DNA from: WQXF01 sp031552825
Lineage (GTDB): Bacteria > Bacillota > Clostridia > Christensenellales > Aristaeellaceae
Reading direction: 5' to 3'
DNA: 28,707 nt
Assembly: GCA_031552825.1 (NCBI GenBank)
Contig: JAVBMD010000041.1
Location: forward strand, 1-28,707
Numbering within the stretch: the stretch's first letter is position 1; every line of letters begins with the position of its first letter. A program made the position numbers and the translations under genes. The notes under the pieces were generated by a model. That model ran no database searches, had not been told where the DNA came from, and saw only the letters and a program-made list of their open reading frames with translations. Positions 13,570-23,500 of this stretch are shown here, piece by piece.

Positions 13570-16500
13570 TTATGCCTCGGGGTTGTTGAACAGCGTCGGT
13601 CTGCCCAACGTGGCGATGGTGGAGGTATCCCATACCGTCGTCGTGTTCCAGCCCAAGGTGGTAATGGTGGTAAGCAGGTTGGCAGGGTCGAGGGATTGGC
13701 CGTCTAGGCCATTGGGATCGCTGACCGGGATGACGGGAACGCCGCCGGCGGTGAGCGTCATGGTGCTCAACGCGAAGTTGGAGACCAGTTGCGCGCCGCT
13801 GCCCAGCAAGGCGCAGACGCGATGGGTGCGAGCGCCGAGGGTTGTGGAAGTGACGGAAGGATTGAGCGCCAAGGAAGCGGCCAGCCTGCCCGCGTCGCTT
13901 CCGCTATTGGATAGGCTCGCGATCAGCCCGCCCGCGCCGCTTGAAGCGGTGACTGCGCCGGTCGCGTAGCAATTGTCGATTTGGGTGCCTGCGCCGGTGC
14001 CCATCAGCCCGCCGACGGTGTCGTTCGGGCTGCTTGCCGCGCCGAGCGCGTAGCAGTTTTGAATCAGCAGCCGATTTGCGCTTTGACCCACCAACCCCGC
14101 AACCGTGTCGTCACCGGCGGTAATAGCGGTGCCGGAGGCAAAGCAGCGATCGACCAGCGCGTAGGCAACGGAGCCAATGAGGCCGCCCGTTGCGACGTTG
14201 GCGAAAAGCCGGGTATCGGTGCCGGTCACGTTGCCGCGCGCCTGGCACAGCACGAATTGCAGCGTCGACAAGGTTGGATCGGTGATGGCGGAATTGCCTG
14301 CGCCGTTGCCGCAAAAGCCGCCGACGTTTTGATTCGCGATGACGCTGCCGGTTGCGCGGCAACGCAGGTAGCTTGAGATCGCCGCCGAGCCGACAAACCC
14401 GCCGGTGTTCGTGCCGAAGGGATGGGAAACGGAAGCTGCCGTGAAACAGTCCACAAAGGACAGCACCGTCGTGGTCGCGCCGGACGCGCCGGATCCGGCG
14501 GAGAGCATGCCGACAAAGCCGCCGACGAAGGCGCTGGAGGGGTTGGTGCTGGTTACGGTGAGCGTCGCGGCGGTCACGCGGCAATTCTCTACCAGAAGCG
14601 CCGACGCGATTTGGGTATTGATGTCGATGCGGCCAATGAAGCCGCCCGCCGGGCCGTTGTTGGGGCGGGTATCTGCGGCGGATCCGACGTTGCGGACGAC
14701 AAACCCGGCCGCGCCCACGTTAAGCGAGCCGAACGCGCCGCCGACACGGCCGCCGGAGTTGATGACACCGGTGAGCACCTCGGAATCCTGCACGGTAAGG
14801 GGCGCGGTCTGTGTGGTATTGCCGATCAGGCCGCCGCAGTAGCCGGTGGTGGTAGGCGGATTGACCGGCCCAACGAGGAGGTTGGTTACGCTTAGGTTCT
14901 GCAGTACGGAGGCGCTGTTGGCGGTCAGCGTGCCGACGATACCGCCGACCCGGAAGCCGCCGTGGGTGAGCGCTAAGCCGTCTACGGTAACCCCGCTCAT
15001 CAGTGAGATGCCGTTGTTGAGTTCGCCAACTGTGCCACCCAGCGTCTGGTAGGCGTTCACGCTGATCTGCGTCATGAGCACGCCCTGCATAAAGGTGTTC
15101 GTACCCGATTGATCCAGCCTGCCGATCAGGCCGCCCGTGATGGTGGCCATTGCGGTCAACTCGGTCGCGGTAATCTGGTTGGCGGTAATGCTGCTGATAT
15201 CGCTGACGCCCTGCACCAAACCGATCATGCCGCCTACAAAAATCGTATTGGTTCCGGTTGCGGCGCGCCCCGCATTGATCGTTGCGGTGATGAGCAGGAT
15301 GTCGCTGATTTGCCCGCCCACGGCATAGCCCGCCAGCGGGCCGATCTTGCCGGTCAGTGTCGCGTTCGTGGAGCCGGTGACCGAAGCTTCGACGAACGTG
15401 TTGGCCAATGTGAAGCCCGTGAGGTTGACGTTCTGCACCTGTCCGAACAGTCCGCGCACCAATACCGGCGCTTGTGCCGTGGCCGTGGCATTGATCGTCA
15501 GGTCGTTGATGGTGGCGCCGCCCGGCGGGGTCTGCGCGATGCCGGTGAACACGTGCCCGCCGGAAAGCGGCGGCGAAACCAGCGCGGCATCCACGTTGCC
15601 GATGGGCCGCCAGCCGTTGCCGCCCCAAGCGGAGGCGTAGTTGCCCAGATCAAACGCGCTGTCCAGGCTGTAAACCAGCGCAAGGCTGTCGGGCATGCCG
15701 TGTACGCCGCCGGTCTGGTCATAGAGCGCTTGCATGCCCTCGATGTTGTCCAGAATGCGAGCGTTTTCTGTCACGCCTGCCCGGTTGCCGGGGTTCCCTT
15801 GGGTCAGGTCGGGATAGAACGCCATCTCCGCCGGGGTACACATGCGCACAAAGAACGGAGAACCCGCAACGCCGTTGCCGGAGGCGAAAGGCATGCCAAT
15901 CGCCGACTCGAACAAGGACAGGACGCCGCTGAGCGTGGCTCCTCCGTCGACGGATACCGTTACATAGATGTCGTAGTTGAAGCCATCCATCACGCCGGTC
16001 TCCAGCGGCAGCGGCAAGATGTTTTCCTTGCCGGTCAGGGTGAAGGGTAGCGTGGTGAGCCCCGGATTGATGGGGATGGTGAACCGCCCCCGCACCGCGC
16101 CGCCATCGGTCAGGGTAGCGGCGTTGTTGTAGCCCGCGATCTCGGCCGGCGTGGGAATGGGCAACCCCGGAACCAGCAGCACATAGTAAATGTCCAGCGT
16201 GCGCGGCACGAAGGTATTGACGGTCATCACCGTGTCCACCGTACGGAACACGGGTCCGCGCCGGAGCGAAATCAGATTGACTTCAAAGAAGCTGGTGTCG
16301 ATCGTGAATACGGAGAATGAACGGTATGCCTCCGCGGGGATGCAGTTGGCGCCCAATTGCGTGGCGATCACGGTATACGTGCCATCCGGCAGCACGATAG
16401 GCGATTGGATGCCCCATTCACCATCTTCGAACACGTGCGCATTTTGGCAGAACAGCGTCGTTTGCTGCGCATCCTGCAAGCACACGCTGACGGTGGAGCT

Positions 16501-17292
16501 GGGGATGCCGCGCCCGGTGATCGAAGGCTGGCCGGTGGGGATTACCGCCAAGTTTTCCGGAATGTCGATATCCGGCACTTGGCAAGGCGGAACGATCACA
16601 TCAAAGCAAGAGGTATCCTCCGGCGGGTTTGGGCTTGTGTCGTCAGGGCAGCGCAAGATGGCGCGCACGCAATGCCGTCCGCCGGTCCAAGGAATTGGCG
16701 GTTCATAGATCCAGTTGCCGTTGGCGTCGATGGGTACGCGTCCCACGGGGATGCCGTCGATAAAGAGCTCCGCCTCGCAGCCCGGCTCGCCGGTGCCGGT
16801 GACGGGATCTTCCGGATCGGCGTTGCCGCCGTCGTCAGGCCCGGTGATTTGGATTTCCGGGCCGCCGGGGACTTGGAAACAAGAGGTGTCCTCGGGTGGG
16901 TAGGTGGAAGTGTCATTGGCGCAACGCAAAATTGCCCGCACGCAATGACGCCCGGGTGCCCACGGTGTTGGCGGGCGGTAGATCCAATTCCCGTTTGCAT
17001 CGATGGGCACGTACCCAACGAACACGCCGTCAATGTACAATTCCGCCCGACATAAGGGCGTTCCCTTTCCGGTGATCGGGTCGGTGGGATCGGCGTCACT
17101 GCCGTTTCGCGGCCCGGTGATGCGGATTTCGCAGACAGGGCATCGGCAGGGCGGGCAACCTAGATTGCAGTGGGAACGTTGGACGGGGCAGGCAGGCGGG
17201 GGCAGGAAATTCATGATCGGGGTACCGCAGGAAACATTGTATCTGTTTGTTTGGCGTATGCCGAACAGAACTTGGTTACGACTTGTCAGCAT
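13570..17292 (-). CDS. Large GLUG-repeat protein with Cys-rich N-terminus and Ig-like repeats, no signal peptide
   Basis: This 1240-residue protein starts with about 54 residues rich in Cys and Pro (seven Cys) and no hydrophobic signal segment. Two 91-residue-period Ig-like repeats follow (about 55-140 and 146-231), then a further beta-rich region (about 232-470), then a long Gly/Thr/Ser-rich part (about 560-1130) with at least fourteen GLUG-like motifs (GGLIGRL, GGFVGML, GGLIGSV), probably a right-handed beta-helix. The C-terminus (LGWNTTTVWDTSTIATLGRPTLFNN) is the usual end of GLUG proteins. No LPXTG, membrane anchor or protease motif is visible. The ATG at 17292 is preceded by AAAGGAGG eight bases upstream, so a missed signal peptide is unlikely. 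A sigma-K-like promoter lies just upstream. GLUG proteins are generally surface structures; spore-surface placement here is my inference. It is divergent from the giant exported protein. Confidence 0.88.
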   Translation of the reverse strand: MLTSRNQVLFGIRQTNRYNVSCGTPIMNFLPPPACPVQRSHCNLGCPPCRCPVCEIRITGPRNGSDADPTDPITGKGTPLCRAELYIDGVFVGYVPIDANGNWIYRPPTPWAPGRHCVRAILRCANDTSTYPPEDTSCFQVPGGPEIQITGPDDGGNADPEDPVTGTGEPGCEAELFIDGIPVGRVPIDANGNWIYEPPIPWTGGRHCVRAILRCPDDTSPNPPEDTSCFDVIVPPCQVPDIDIPENLAVIPTGQPSITGRGIPSSTVSVCLQDAQQTTLFCQNAHVFEDGEWGIQSPIVLPDGTYTVIATQLGANCIPAEAYRSFSVFTIDTSFFEVNLISLRRGPVFRTVDTVMTVNTFVPRTLDIYYVLLVPGLPIPTPAEIAGYNNAATLTDGGAVRGRFTIPINPGLTTLPFTLTGKENILPLPLETGVMDGFNYDIYVTVSVDGGATLSGVLSLFESAIGMPFASGNGVAGSPFFVRMCTPAEMAFYPDLTQGNPGNRAGVTENARILDNIEGMQALYDQTGGVHGMPDSLALVYSLDSAFDLGNYASAWGGNGWRPIGNVDAALVSPPLSGGHVFTGIAQTPPGGATINDLTINATATAQAPVLVRGLFGQVQNVNLTGFTLANTFVEASVTGSTNATLTGKIGPLAGYAVGGQISDILLITATINAGRAATGTNTIFVGGMIGLVQGVSDISSITANQITATELTAMATITGGLIGRLDQSGTNTFMQGVLMTQISVNAYQTLGGTVGELNNGISLMSGVTVDGLALTHGGFRVGGIVGTLTANSASVLQNLSVTNLLVGPVNPPTTTGYCGGLIGNTTQTAPLTVQDSEVLTGVINSGGRVGGAFGSLNVGAAGFVVRNVGSAADTRPNNGPAGGFIGRIDINTQIASALLVENCRVTAATLTVTSTNPSSAFVGGFVGMLSAGSGASGATTTVLSFVDCFTAASVSHPFGTNTGGFVGSAAISSYLRCRATGSVIANQNVGGFCGNGAGNSAITDPTLSTLQFVLCQARGNVTGTDTRLFANVATGGLIGSVAYALVDRCFASGTAITAGDDTVAGLVGQSANRLLIQNCYALGAASSPNDTVGGLMGTGAGTQIDNCYATGAVTASSGAGGLIASLSNSGSDAGRLAASLALNPSVTSTTLGARTHRVCALLGSGAQLVSNFALSTMTLTAGGVPVIPVSDPNGLDGQSLDPANLLTTITTLGWNTTTVWDTSTIATLGRPTLFNNPEA
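13915..15236 (-). repeat. GLUG motif array (protein-level repeats)
   Basis: At least fourteen copies of a G-G-hydrophobic-hydrophobic-G core occur (GGMIGLV, GGLIGRL, GGTVGEL, GGIVGTL, GGLIGNT, GGAFGSL, GGFIGRI, GGFVGML, GGFVGSA, GGFCGNG, GGLIGSV, AGLVGQS, GGLMGTG, GGLIASL). Each is followed by a few strands and often by a Cys or short aromatic motif (ENCRV, VDCF, DRCFASG, QNCYALG, DNCYATG). This is the classical GLUG pattern. Confidence 0.85.
16600..17130 (-). repeat. Two tandem Ig-like repeats with four conserved cysteines each
   Basis: Residues 55-140 and 146-231 align with a constant 91-residue offset. Shared blocks are ITGP, PxTGxGxPxCxAELxIDGxxVG, VPIDANGNWIY, GRHCVRAILRC and PPEDTSCF. 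Cysteines at 81, 117, 124 and 138 recur at 172, 208, 215 and 229. The DNA copies are also clearly related. Confidence 0.9.
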
Positions 17293-17314
17293 GGATGGCG
17301 CCTCCTTTTCGCTT

Positions 17315-17341
17315 TATCATATGCGGATGGCGCACATTCGT
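17315..17341 (-). promoter_or_regulatory. Candidate sigma-K promoter for the GLUG protein
   Basis: On the minus strand, AC (17341-17340) is followed after exactly 16 bases by CATATGATA (17323-17315), which fits the sigma-K pattern AC-N16/17-CATANNNTA. The start site would fall about 20 bases upstream of the ATG, just before the AAAGGAGG ribosome site. The pattern is short, so chance is possible. Confidence 0.45.
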
Positions 17342-17481
17342 TTAGGATAGGCACATGAACGGACAGACGGGTTTTACGCAGCGTATTCCCATGGCGGCGG
17401 ATTACATTTTATGTTACGACAAATTCTATATAAAATAATTATTCATACCGCCACAACAGAGTTTATTTTCGATTACCAGTG

Positions 17482-17490
17482 TGTTACACT
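17482..17490 (+). promoter_or_regulatory. Weak candidate extended -10 promoter for the giant surface protein
   Basis: TGTTACACT (TGn plus TACACT) resembles an extended -10. The -35 region (TTTATT at 17462-17467) is poor. It would give a leader of about 58 bases. The 262-base divergent region is AT-rich with other A/T runs (17425-17445), so the real promoter may lie elsewhere. Confidence 0.3.
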
Positions 17491-17554
17491 ATAAGGCGCT
17501 AGGAAAGATGGGTAAATATGGGATTCATCCTTTGAAATGCAGGAGAAAGTATTT

Positions 17555-20500
17555 ATGTTACAAATGAGAAAAATGATGGTTAGCACGCTGCTTTCCCTTG
17601 CGCTTTTGACGCAACCGTTCGGTGCGTTGCCGCATGCGTCTGGCTGGACGGTTTCTAACGCGGAATCAGCCGCGAATCAGGGCATTACCGTCGCGCAAGC
17701 GCAAAGGAAGGATCTAGGCGAATCCTCGGGTTCGCGCATCGCGGGCATCGTATGGCACGATGCCAACGCGAACGGCAAAATGGATGACGACGAAACGGTG
17801 CTTTCGGGCGTGAGAATCATCCTGCTCGCGGGCGCGTCCGCCATGACCGACGCCACCCCCGAGGCGACGATCGCGCCGGAAGCAACGCCGGAGCACACGC
17901 CGACGGCCACTTTGTCGCCGGAGCACACAGCAACATCCGCGCCAACCGCGACAGCGCATGTACCGACGGCAGGGCCGACATCGGAGCCAGCGCCGCCCCC
18001 CGCGCCAGCACCGCAAGCAGAACCCGCGCCGGAGCCGGAAACGGTGCATCAAAACCAAGAGGCGCAGGAAGATAATGCCGGAAAAGCGGCAGAAGAGGCG
18101 CCGGAACCCGAGGCGGAGGCTGCCGTGGCGGGCGGTGAGACCACCGAAATTCCCGATGTCGCGCCGCCGTTGAGCGACGGATTTACGGAGTTGATGAGCG
18201 GAACCTCTGACAGCGACGGCTGGTATTGCTTCGAGGGCATGCTGCCCGGCGACTACGTGCTCGCCGTGGATCTGGATAGCGGCCTGCGCCCGACGGAGCC
18301 GCGCCCGGGCCAATCGGCCTTTGATCCCTTGAGTTATCGGACGAATGTGTTGACCTTGGCGGCGGAAGATGCCAAGGCGGAGAATCTGCACCTAGGCATA
18401 ATCGACCAGAGCGGCGGGCAGGCAAAGGGGAAGGCGGACGCCCCTGACGAGCCCTCCGACCCCGGTGCGCCCCCTGACCCAGAGGCGACATTGGATCCGG
18501 ATGCGACCTCGGATCCAGAGGCGACATTGGATCCGGAGGCGACCATGGATTCGGATGCGACCCCTGTGGCCGATGAGATGATGGCAGGGCTCATGATGGA
18601 CATGCTTGGCGTGCCCGTTGTGCAGATGGTTGAGGGGTCTTTCCTGACGATAGACGAGTATCTTGACCTGCAGAGCAGCCAACCGCAAACATTCGAATAC
18701 CTGCGTTCCCTCTTCGGCGCGGAGGCGGACCTGACGCAAGTTACGCTGGAGCAAGCCCAATCGATCGCCGCGTTCCATCCTGCGGGCGCGGGCGTATCCG
18801 ACATGCGCTCAACCGGATACCTTGCGCGCATGGGCGGATTGACCAGCATCAACCTGTCCAATCAGCCGCTGTCCAACGGCTTCGCGATTGACGCGGGGAA
18901 TTACCAGAACTTGGGCAGCCTGAACCTGTCCGGCTGCGGCGGGTCGTACAGCATCCCGGCTGGCGCGCTGCCAAGCCTGACCGCTCTGAACGTGGACGGC
19001 GCGAGCAGTGTGTCGTTCGAGGCGGGTGCGTTGGCGGATAACGGCATCGCCGCGCTGACGATCAGCGGCGTTGGCGACCTCAGCTTCGGCACGGCCGCCT
19101 TGGGAAGGGTAACCACGCTGACGCTCAAGGGCGGCATCGGCAGCCTGTCCATCGGTGCCGGAGCGCTGCCCGCAATGACCACGCTGGATATGTCGGGGGC
19201 GAGCATCTCCGATCTGCGGCTCGAGGATGGCGCGGGCACGGATGCCGAAACCTGCGTCGGCTTTGCGCTGAACACCGCTAGCGGACTGAAATTCGGCGGG
19301 TTGGGCCGCCTATACATCGGCGCATACGCGCTCCCGAAGTTTGCTTCGCTCAACCTTGCGAACGTGGCGGCATCCTCGATCACCTTTGGCGACAACGCGC
19401 TGCCGACCTCCACCGCGGGCACGCTGACGCTGTCCAACGCCGCGTTGACCACGCTGACGTTCGGCGCGAATGCCTGTAACGCGGTCAACAAGCTGGTGAT
19501 GAATGTTTCCGGCGGCGCGTCGCTATCGAAGCTTTCAGTCGGCAGCAACTCGCTGGTGAATATCACCACCAACGCGTTGGATTTGAGCAAGAACACGAAT
19601 CTAGCTTCGATTTCGCTCGGCAGCGGCGCGCTAAGCAAGCTGCAGACGCTGACCGTTTCCAACACGGGGTTGACGGATCTGGATTGCTTCGGTACGGACG
19701 CACTGCCCGCCTTGATTACGCTAAATGCGCTCAACCTCCCGGCAACCTCCGTGACGGTTCCCAGCAATGCCCTCAACGCGATGAAGACGCTGGATTTGTC
19801 GGGCTGCGTGAGCCTGAAAAAGCTGACCTTTGCGGACGATTCCGCCGCGGCGCTGACCTCGCTCAGGCTTTCTGGCGTCTCCTCGCTGACTGAAATGCAC
19901 GTTGGCGACCGCGCGATGAAGGCCTATGTGACCTTTAGCCTCGCCTCGTCTCCCTACCAAATGGATTCGCTGACGGTGGGCGATGAGTCGTTGAACAAGG
20001 CGACGACGTTCAATGTGGGTTCTTACATGCGGAACCTTGCGATTGGGAAGAATTCGCTGAACGCGTGCGGCTCCATCGCGGGCATCAACGTGGCGGATTA
20101 CCCGCTGGAGCGCCTAAGCGTCGGCGAAGGCTCCTTCTCCGCCGCGACATACACCACGCTAAACCTGTCGAAGTGCGCCAAGCTGACCAGCGAAAACCTG
20201 TCGATCAAGGCGGGCGCCTTTCCGAACGTCAAAACGCTGACGCTGGACAACTCCGGCATCCTCAACGTTGGTTTTCTCACCGACGGCGCGTTGTCCGCCA
20301 TCACCGTGCTCAATTGGAAGGCTACGGAGATCGGCACGTTGAGCATCCCCGCGAACCTGCTGCCCAACCTGCTCACGCTGGATTTGAGCAACAATGCCCG
20401 GCTCGCCAGCCTAGAGATCGGCGCGGGCGCTATGCCGATCGCCAATAAGCTTACGTTGCTCGGCTGCACGAGCCTGTCGCAGATCGCCTGCGGCAGCGGC

Positions 20501-23500
20501 GCGATGGGCGCGCTGGCTACGCTGACGACACAGGCGCTTTCCGGTTCTGCGCTGACCGTTTCCGGTGCTGGCTTCGCGGCCGTCACCAGGCTGGATGTGA
20601 CCAACAGCGCGGAACTGATCACGATCGCTATCGGCGACGGGGCATTGCCCAAGCTGAACAGCTTCACCGTGACGGGCGCGGCTGCCCTGACCAAGCTGAA
20701 CATCGGCGAGGGCGCGCTAAATGCCACCACTACGCTGGGGTTGCCGGTAACCCTCGAGGCATTGGATATCGGCGCGGGCGCGCTAAAGAATCTAATCTCG
20801 CTCAGCCTTGTCAACCTCACAAAGCTGACCGGCCTGAAAATCGGCGCGGGCTCTTTGAGTGCGTTGACCAGCCTGACGCTGACCAACACCAGCCTGACCA
20901 CGCTGACGATCGACGAGGGCGCGCTACCGGAGCTGCTGGCGCTTGTGCTGGGCGGCGGCACGGGAAACCGGTCGAATATTACCTCGCTGACCATCGGCGA
21001 TAATACCCTCAATAAGCTCACCACGCTCGCGTTCGCAACCTACGCCAACGCGCCGCTGGAGGAGTTGGTCATCGGCGCGAACGCTCTGGGCAGCGTCAAG
21101 GCGCTGACGCTGAGCAACAACGCACTGTCCCGCTTCACCGTCGGCGAAGGCTCGCTGGGCGCGCTCGAAACGCTGTACATCACCAACACAAAAATGATGG
21201 ACATGAACTTTCTCGCGACGGGCGGCATGCGGCAGCTGCAAAAGCTGTATATGCGCCACTTGCCTGCGACGGAGCTAACCGTGCCCAGCGGCACCTTGCA
21301 AAAATGCACGATGCTGGACATGGCGGAGAACTACGAGCTGGCCACGCTCTCCTTCGGTGATAATACCTGCCCATTGGTGGCCAGCGGCGGCTTCCAGCTT
21401 TGGGATTGTTTCAAGCTGGCCACGCTGATCGTGGGCGACAACGTGATGAATTCTTACGATTGCTGGCACCCTGCCGAGGGCTGGCTGCCGGTTAAGACGA
21501 TGATTGTCGGCAACAACTCGCTGAACGCCGCGTCGCGGTTCGGTTTCAGCGATGTGATGGAGACCGTGCAGGTAGGCAACAACTCGTTCGGCAAGATCAC
21601 CACGCTGACCTTCCAGCCCGGCGTGGGCGGCGGCATCAAGGTGATTCCGCCGCTGCGCAGCCTGGTCGTTGGCGAGAATTCGTTCGGCGGCACGGCGGCC
21701 CTGATGAACCTGAGCGACTACACCGAGCTGAAGGAGCTGTCCATCGGCAACGGTTCGTTCGCAAAACTGACCACGCTGACCCTGACGGGAAGCGGCCTGA
21801 CCGAGCTGGCAATCGACAAGGATATGCTGCCCGGGCTGAAAACGCTGACGCTGGGCAGCGCCACGGCGGATAGCTGCAAGGTGGAACAACTCACCATCGG
21901 CGCGGATGCGCTGCCCAATCTAACCGCGCTGAACTTTTGCACCAACAGCGCCTCCGGCAGCCCGCTGAAGAACCTGACCGTTGGCGACGGCGCGCTGAAA
22001 AGCCTCGTCACAATGTCGCTGGCCTACAGCAAGCACATCGAAGCGCTTCAATTCGGAGTGAACGCACTGGGCAGCGCTGGTACCATCGATATGGGCAACG
22101 CGGCCGCTGGCCTCATCTCCTTCGGCCAAGGCAGCGCGCCCAAGCTAAGCAGCCTTAAGCTCAACAACGCAGAGATCGGCAAGCTGTACTTCGGCAAGGA
22201 CAGCTGCGCGGGCTACACCGGCGCCTCCAGTCCATTGCTTTTCGGCGCCGCCAGCCTAAAAGAGTTTGAGGCGGAGGAGGGCGCGTTCAAGCTCCTTGCG
22301 GCGATGTCCGCCCTGCCCGGCAATCAGTTGACCAGCTTTATCACCCGCGGCAGCGCGCTGGAGAAGGTGTCCGTGCTGAACTTCGGCACGCAACCCGGCA
22401 TGACCCAGCTGGAGGCGAACCTCGCGGGCATGGCCGCGCTCAAAGAGCTGTATCTGGAAGGCACAGCCATCGAGGAGCTCGCGATCCCCGACGATTCGCT
22501 GCAAAACACCACCAAGCTTACGTTGCCTGCCGCAACGCTGAAAGCGCTGCGCTTTGGCGCGAATACGCTGCCTTTGTATGTCGGCAACGGCGGGGCGGGC
22601 GGCAAGACGCTGCTGCTCAACAACGCGCCGGTGCTGGAATCGCTGGTGTTCGGCGCGAACAGCCTGCCGCTGCCCGCCGCTGTCGATAGCAGTTTCAACC
22701 CGCAACTCATACAGTTCGAGGCGGAGGACGGTGCGCTGGGCGGCCTGAAAGACCTCAAGCTCAACGACTGTCCCGCGCTGCAGGGCATCGGTGTCGCGCC
22801 GAGCGCGCTGGCCAACATCGACAGCCTTGACATCAGCCATTCCGGCATCCGCTCGCTGGCGCTCGGCGATGGCCGATATGCCAAGCTCACGCAATTGCGC
22901 GCCGAAAGTATGGACGATTTCTGCGCCGATAACGGCGGCGCGTTTACCATCCAGAACGGCGAGCTGCCCCAGCTGCAACGCCTGCAGATTAAGGGTCAGA
23001 GAGCCATGGCTACGCTGGATATCCAAGCGGGCTCGCCGGGCAGCCCGACGCTGCCCAACTTGGTCGAGCTTAGCGTTGCGCCGCTGAGCGCGGGCTACCT
23101 GCCCGGCTACGAAACCACCAGCCTAAGCCAGATCAAGTTCAATGGGTATACCATGCCGAAGATCGAGAGCATCGAGCTTCACAATACCCCTATCCGCAAG
23201 ATCGTGCTGGAGGCAAACTCCATGCCGGGATTAAAGATGTTCTACCCCGATGCGGGCACCGTGTTTTCGCAGATCGAAACCGGGGCAAATGCCGCGCCGA
23301 ACCTGTACCGCTTCCAGAAGGACAACGCGGAGCTAACGAGCCTGCACATCGGCGACGGCTCCTGCCTGAACCTAGGCAACCCTGTGCCAACGGCGCTGCG
23401 CGCGTTGGCTGGCGGCGACTATGATCCGCTGGCCGGGCTGGACAAGAATACCTTCCAGTCGCTCAAGCTGGGCGCGGGCGCGCGGCCCGGCGTCTATCTC

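Noticed and set aside
15109..16050. 313-codon plus-strand open frame within the GLUG gene
   Set aside because: Antisense shadow of a well-supported repeat protein; no recognisable domain and no good ribosome site.
17400..17450. AT-rich stretch considered as a sigma-A promoter for the giant protein
   Set aside because: TATAAA-like strings are present but no -35 at acceptable spacing was found; only a weak extended -10 further downstream is listed.
19730..21290. LPATS and LPATE strings resembling sortase LPXTG motifs
   Set aside because: They lie deep within the LRR array as part of the repeat unit, lack the final Gly, and are not followed by a membrane helix and basic tail.
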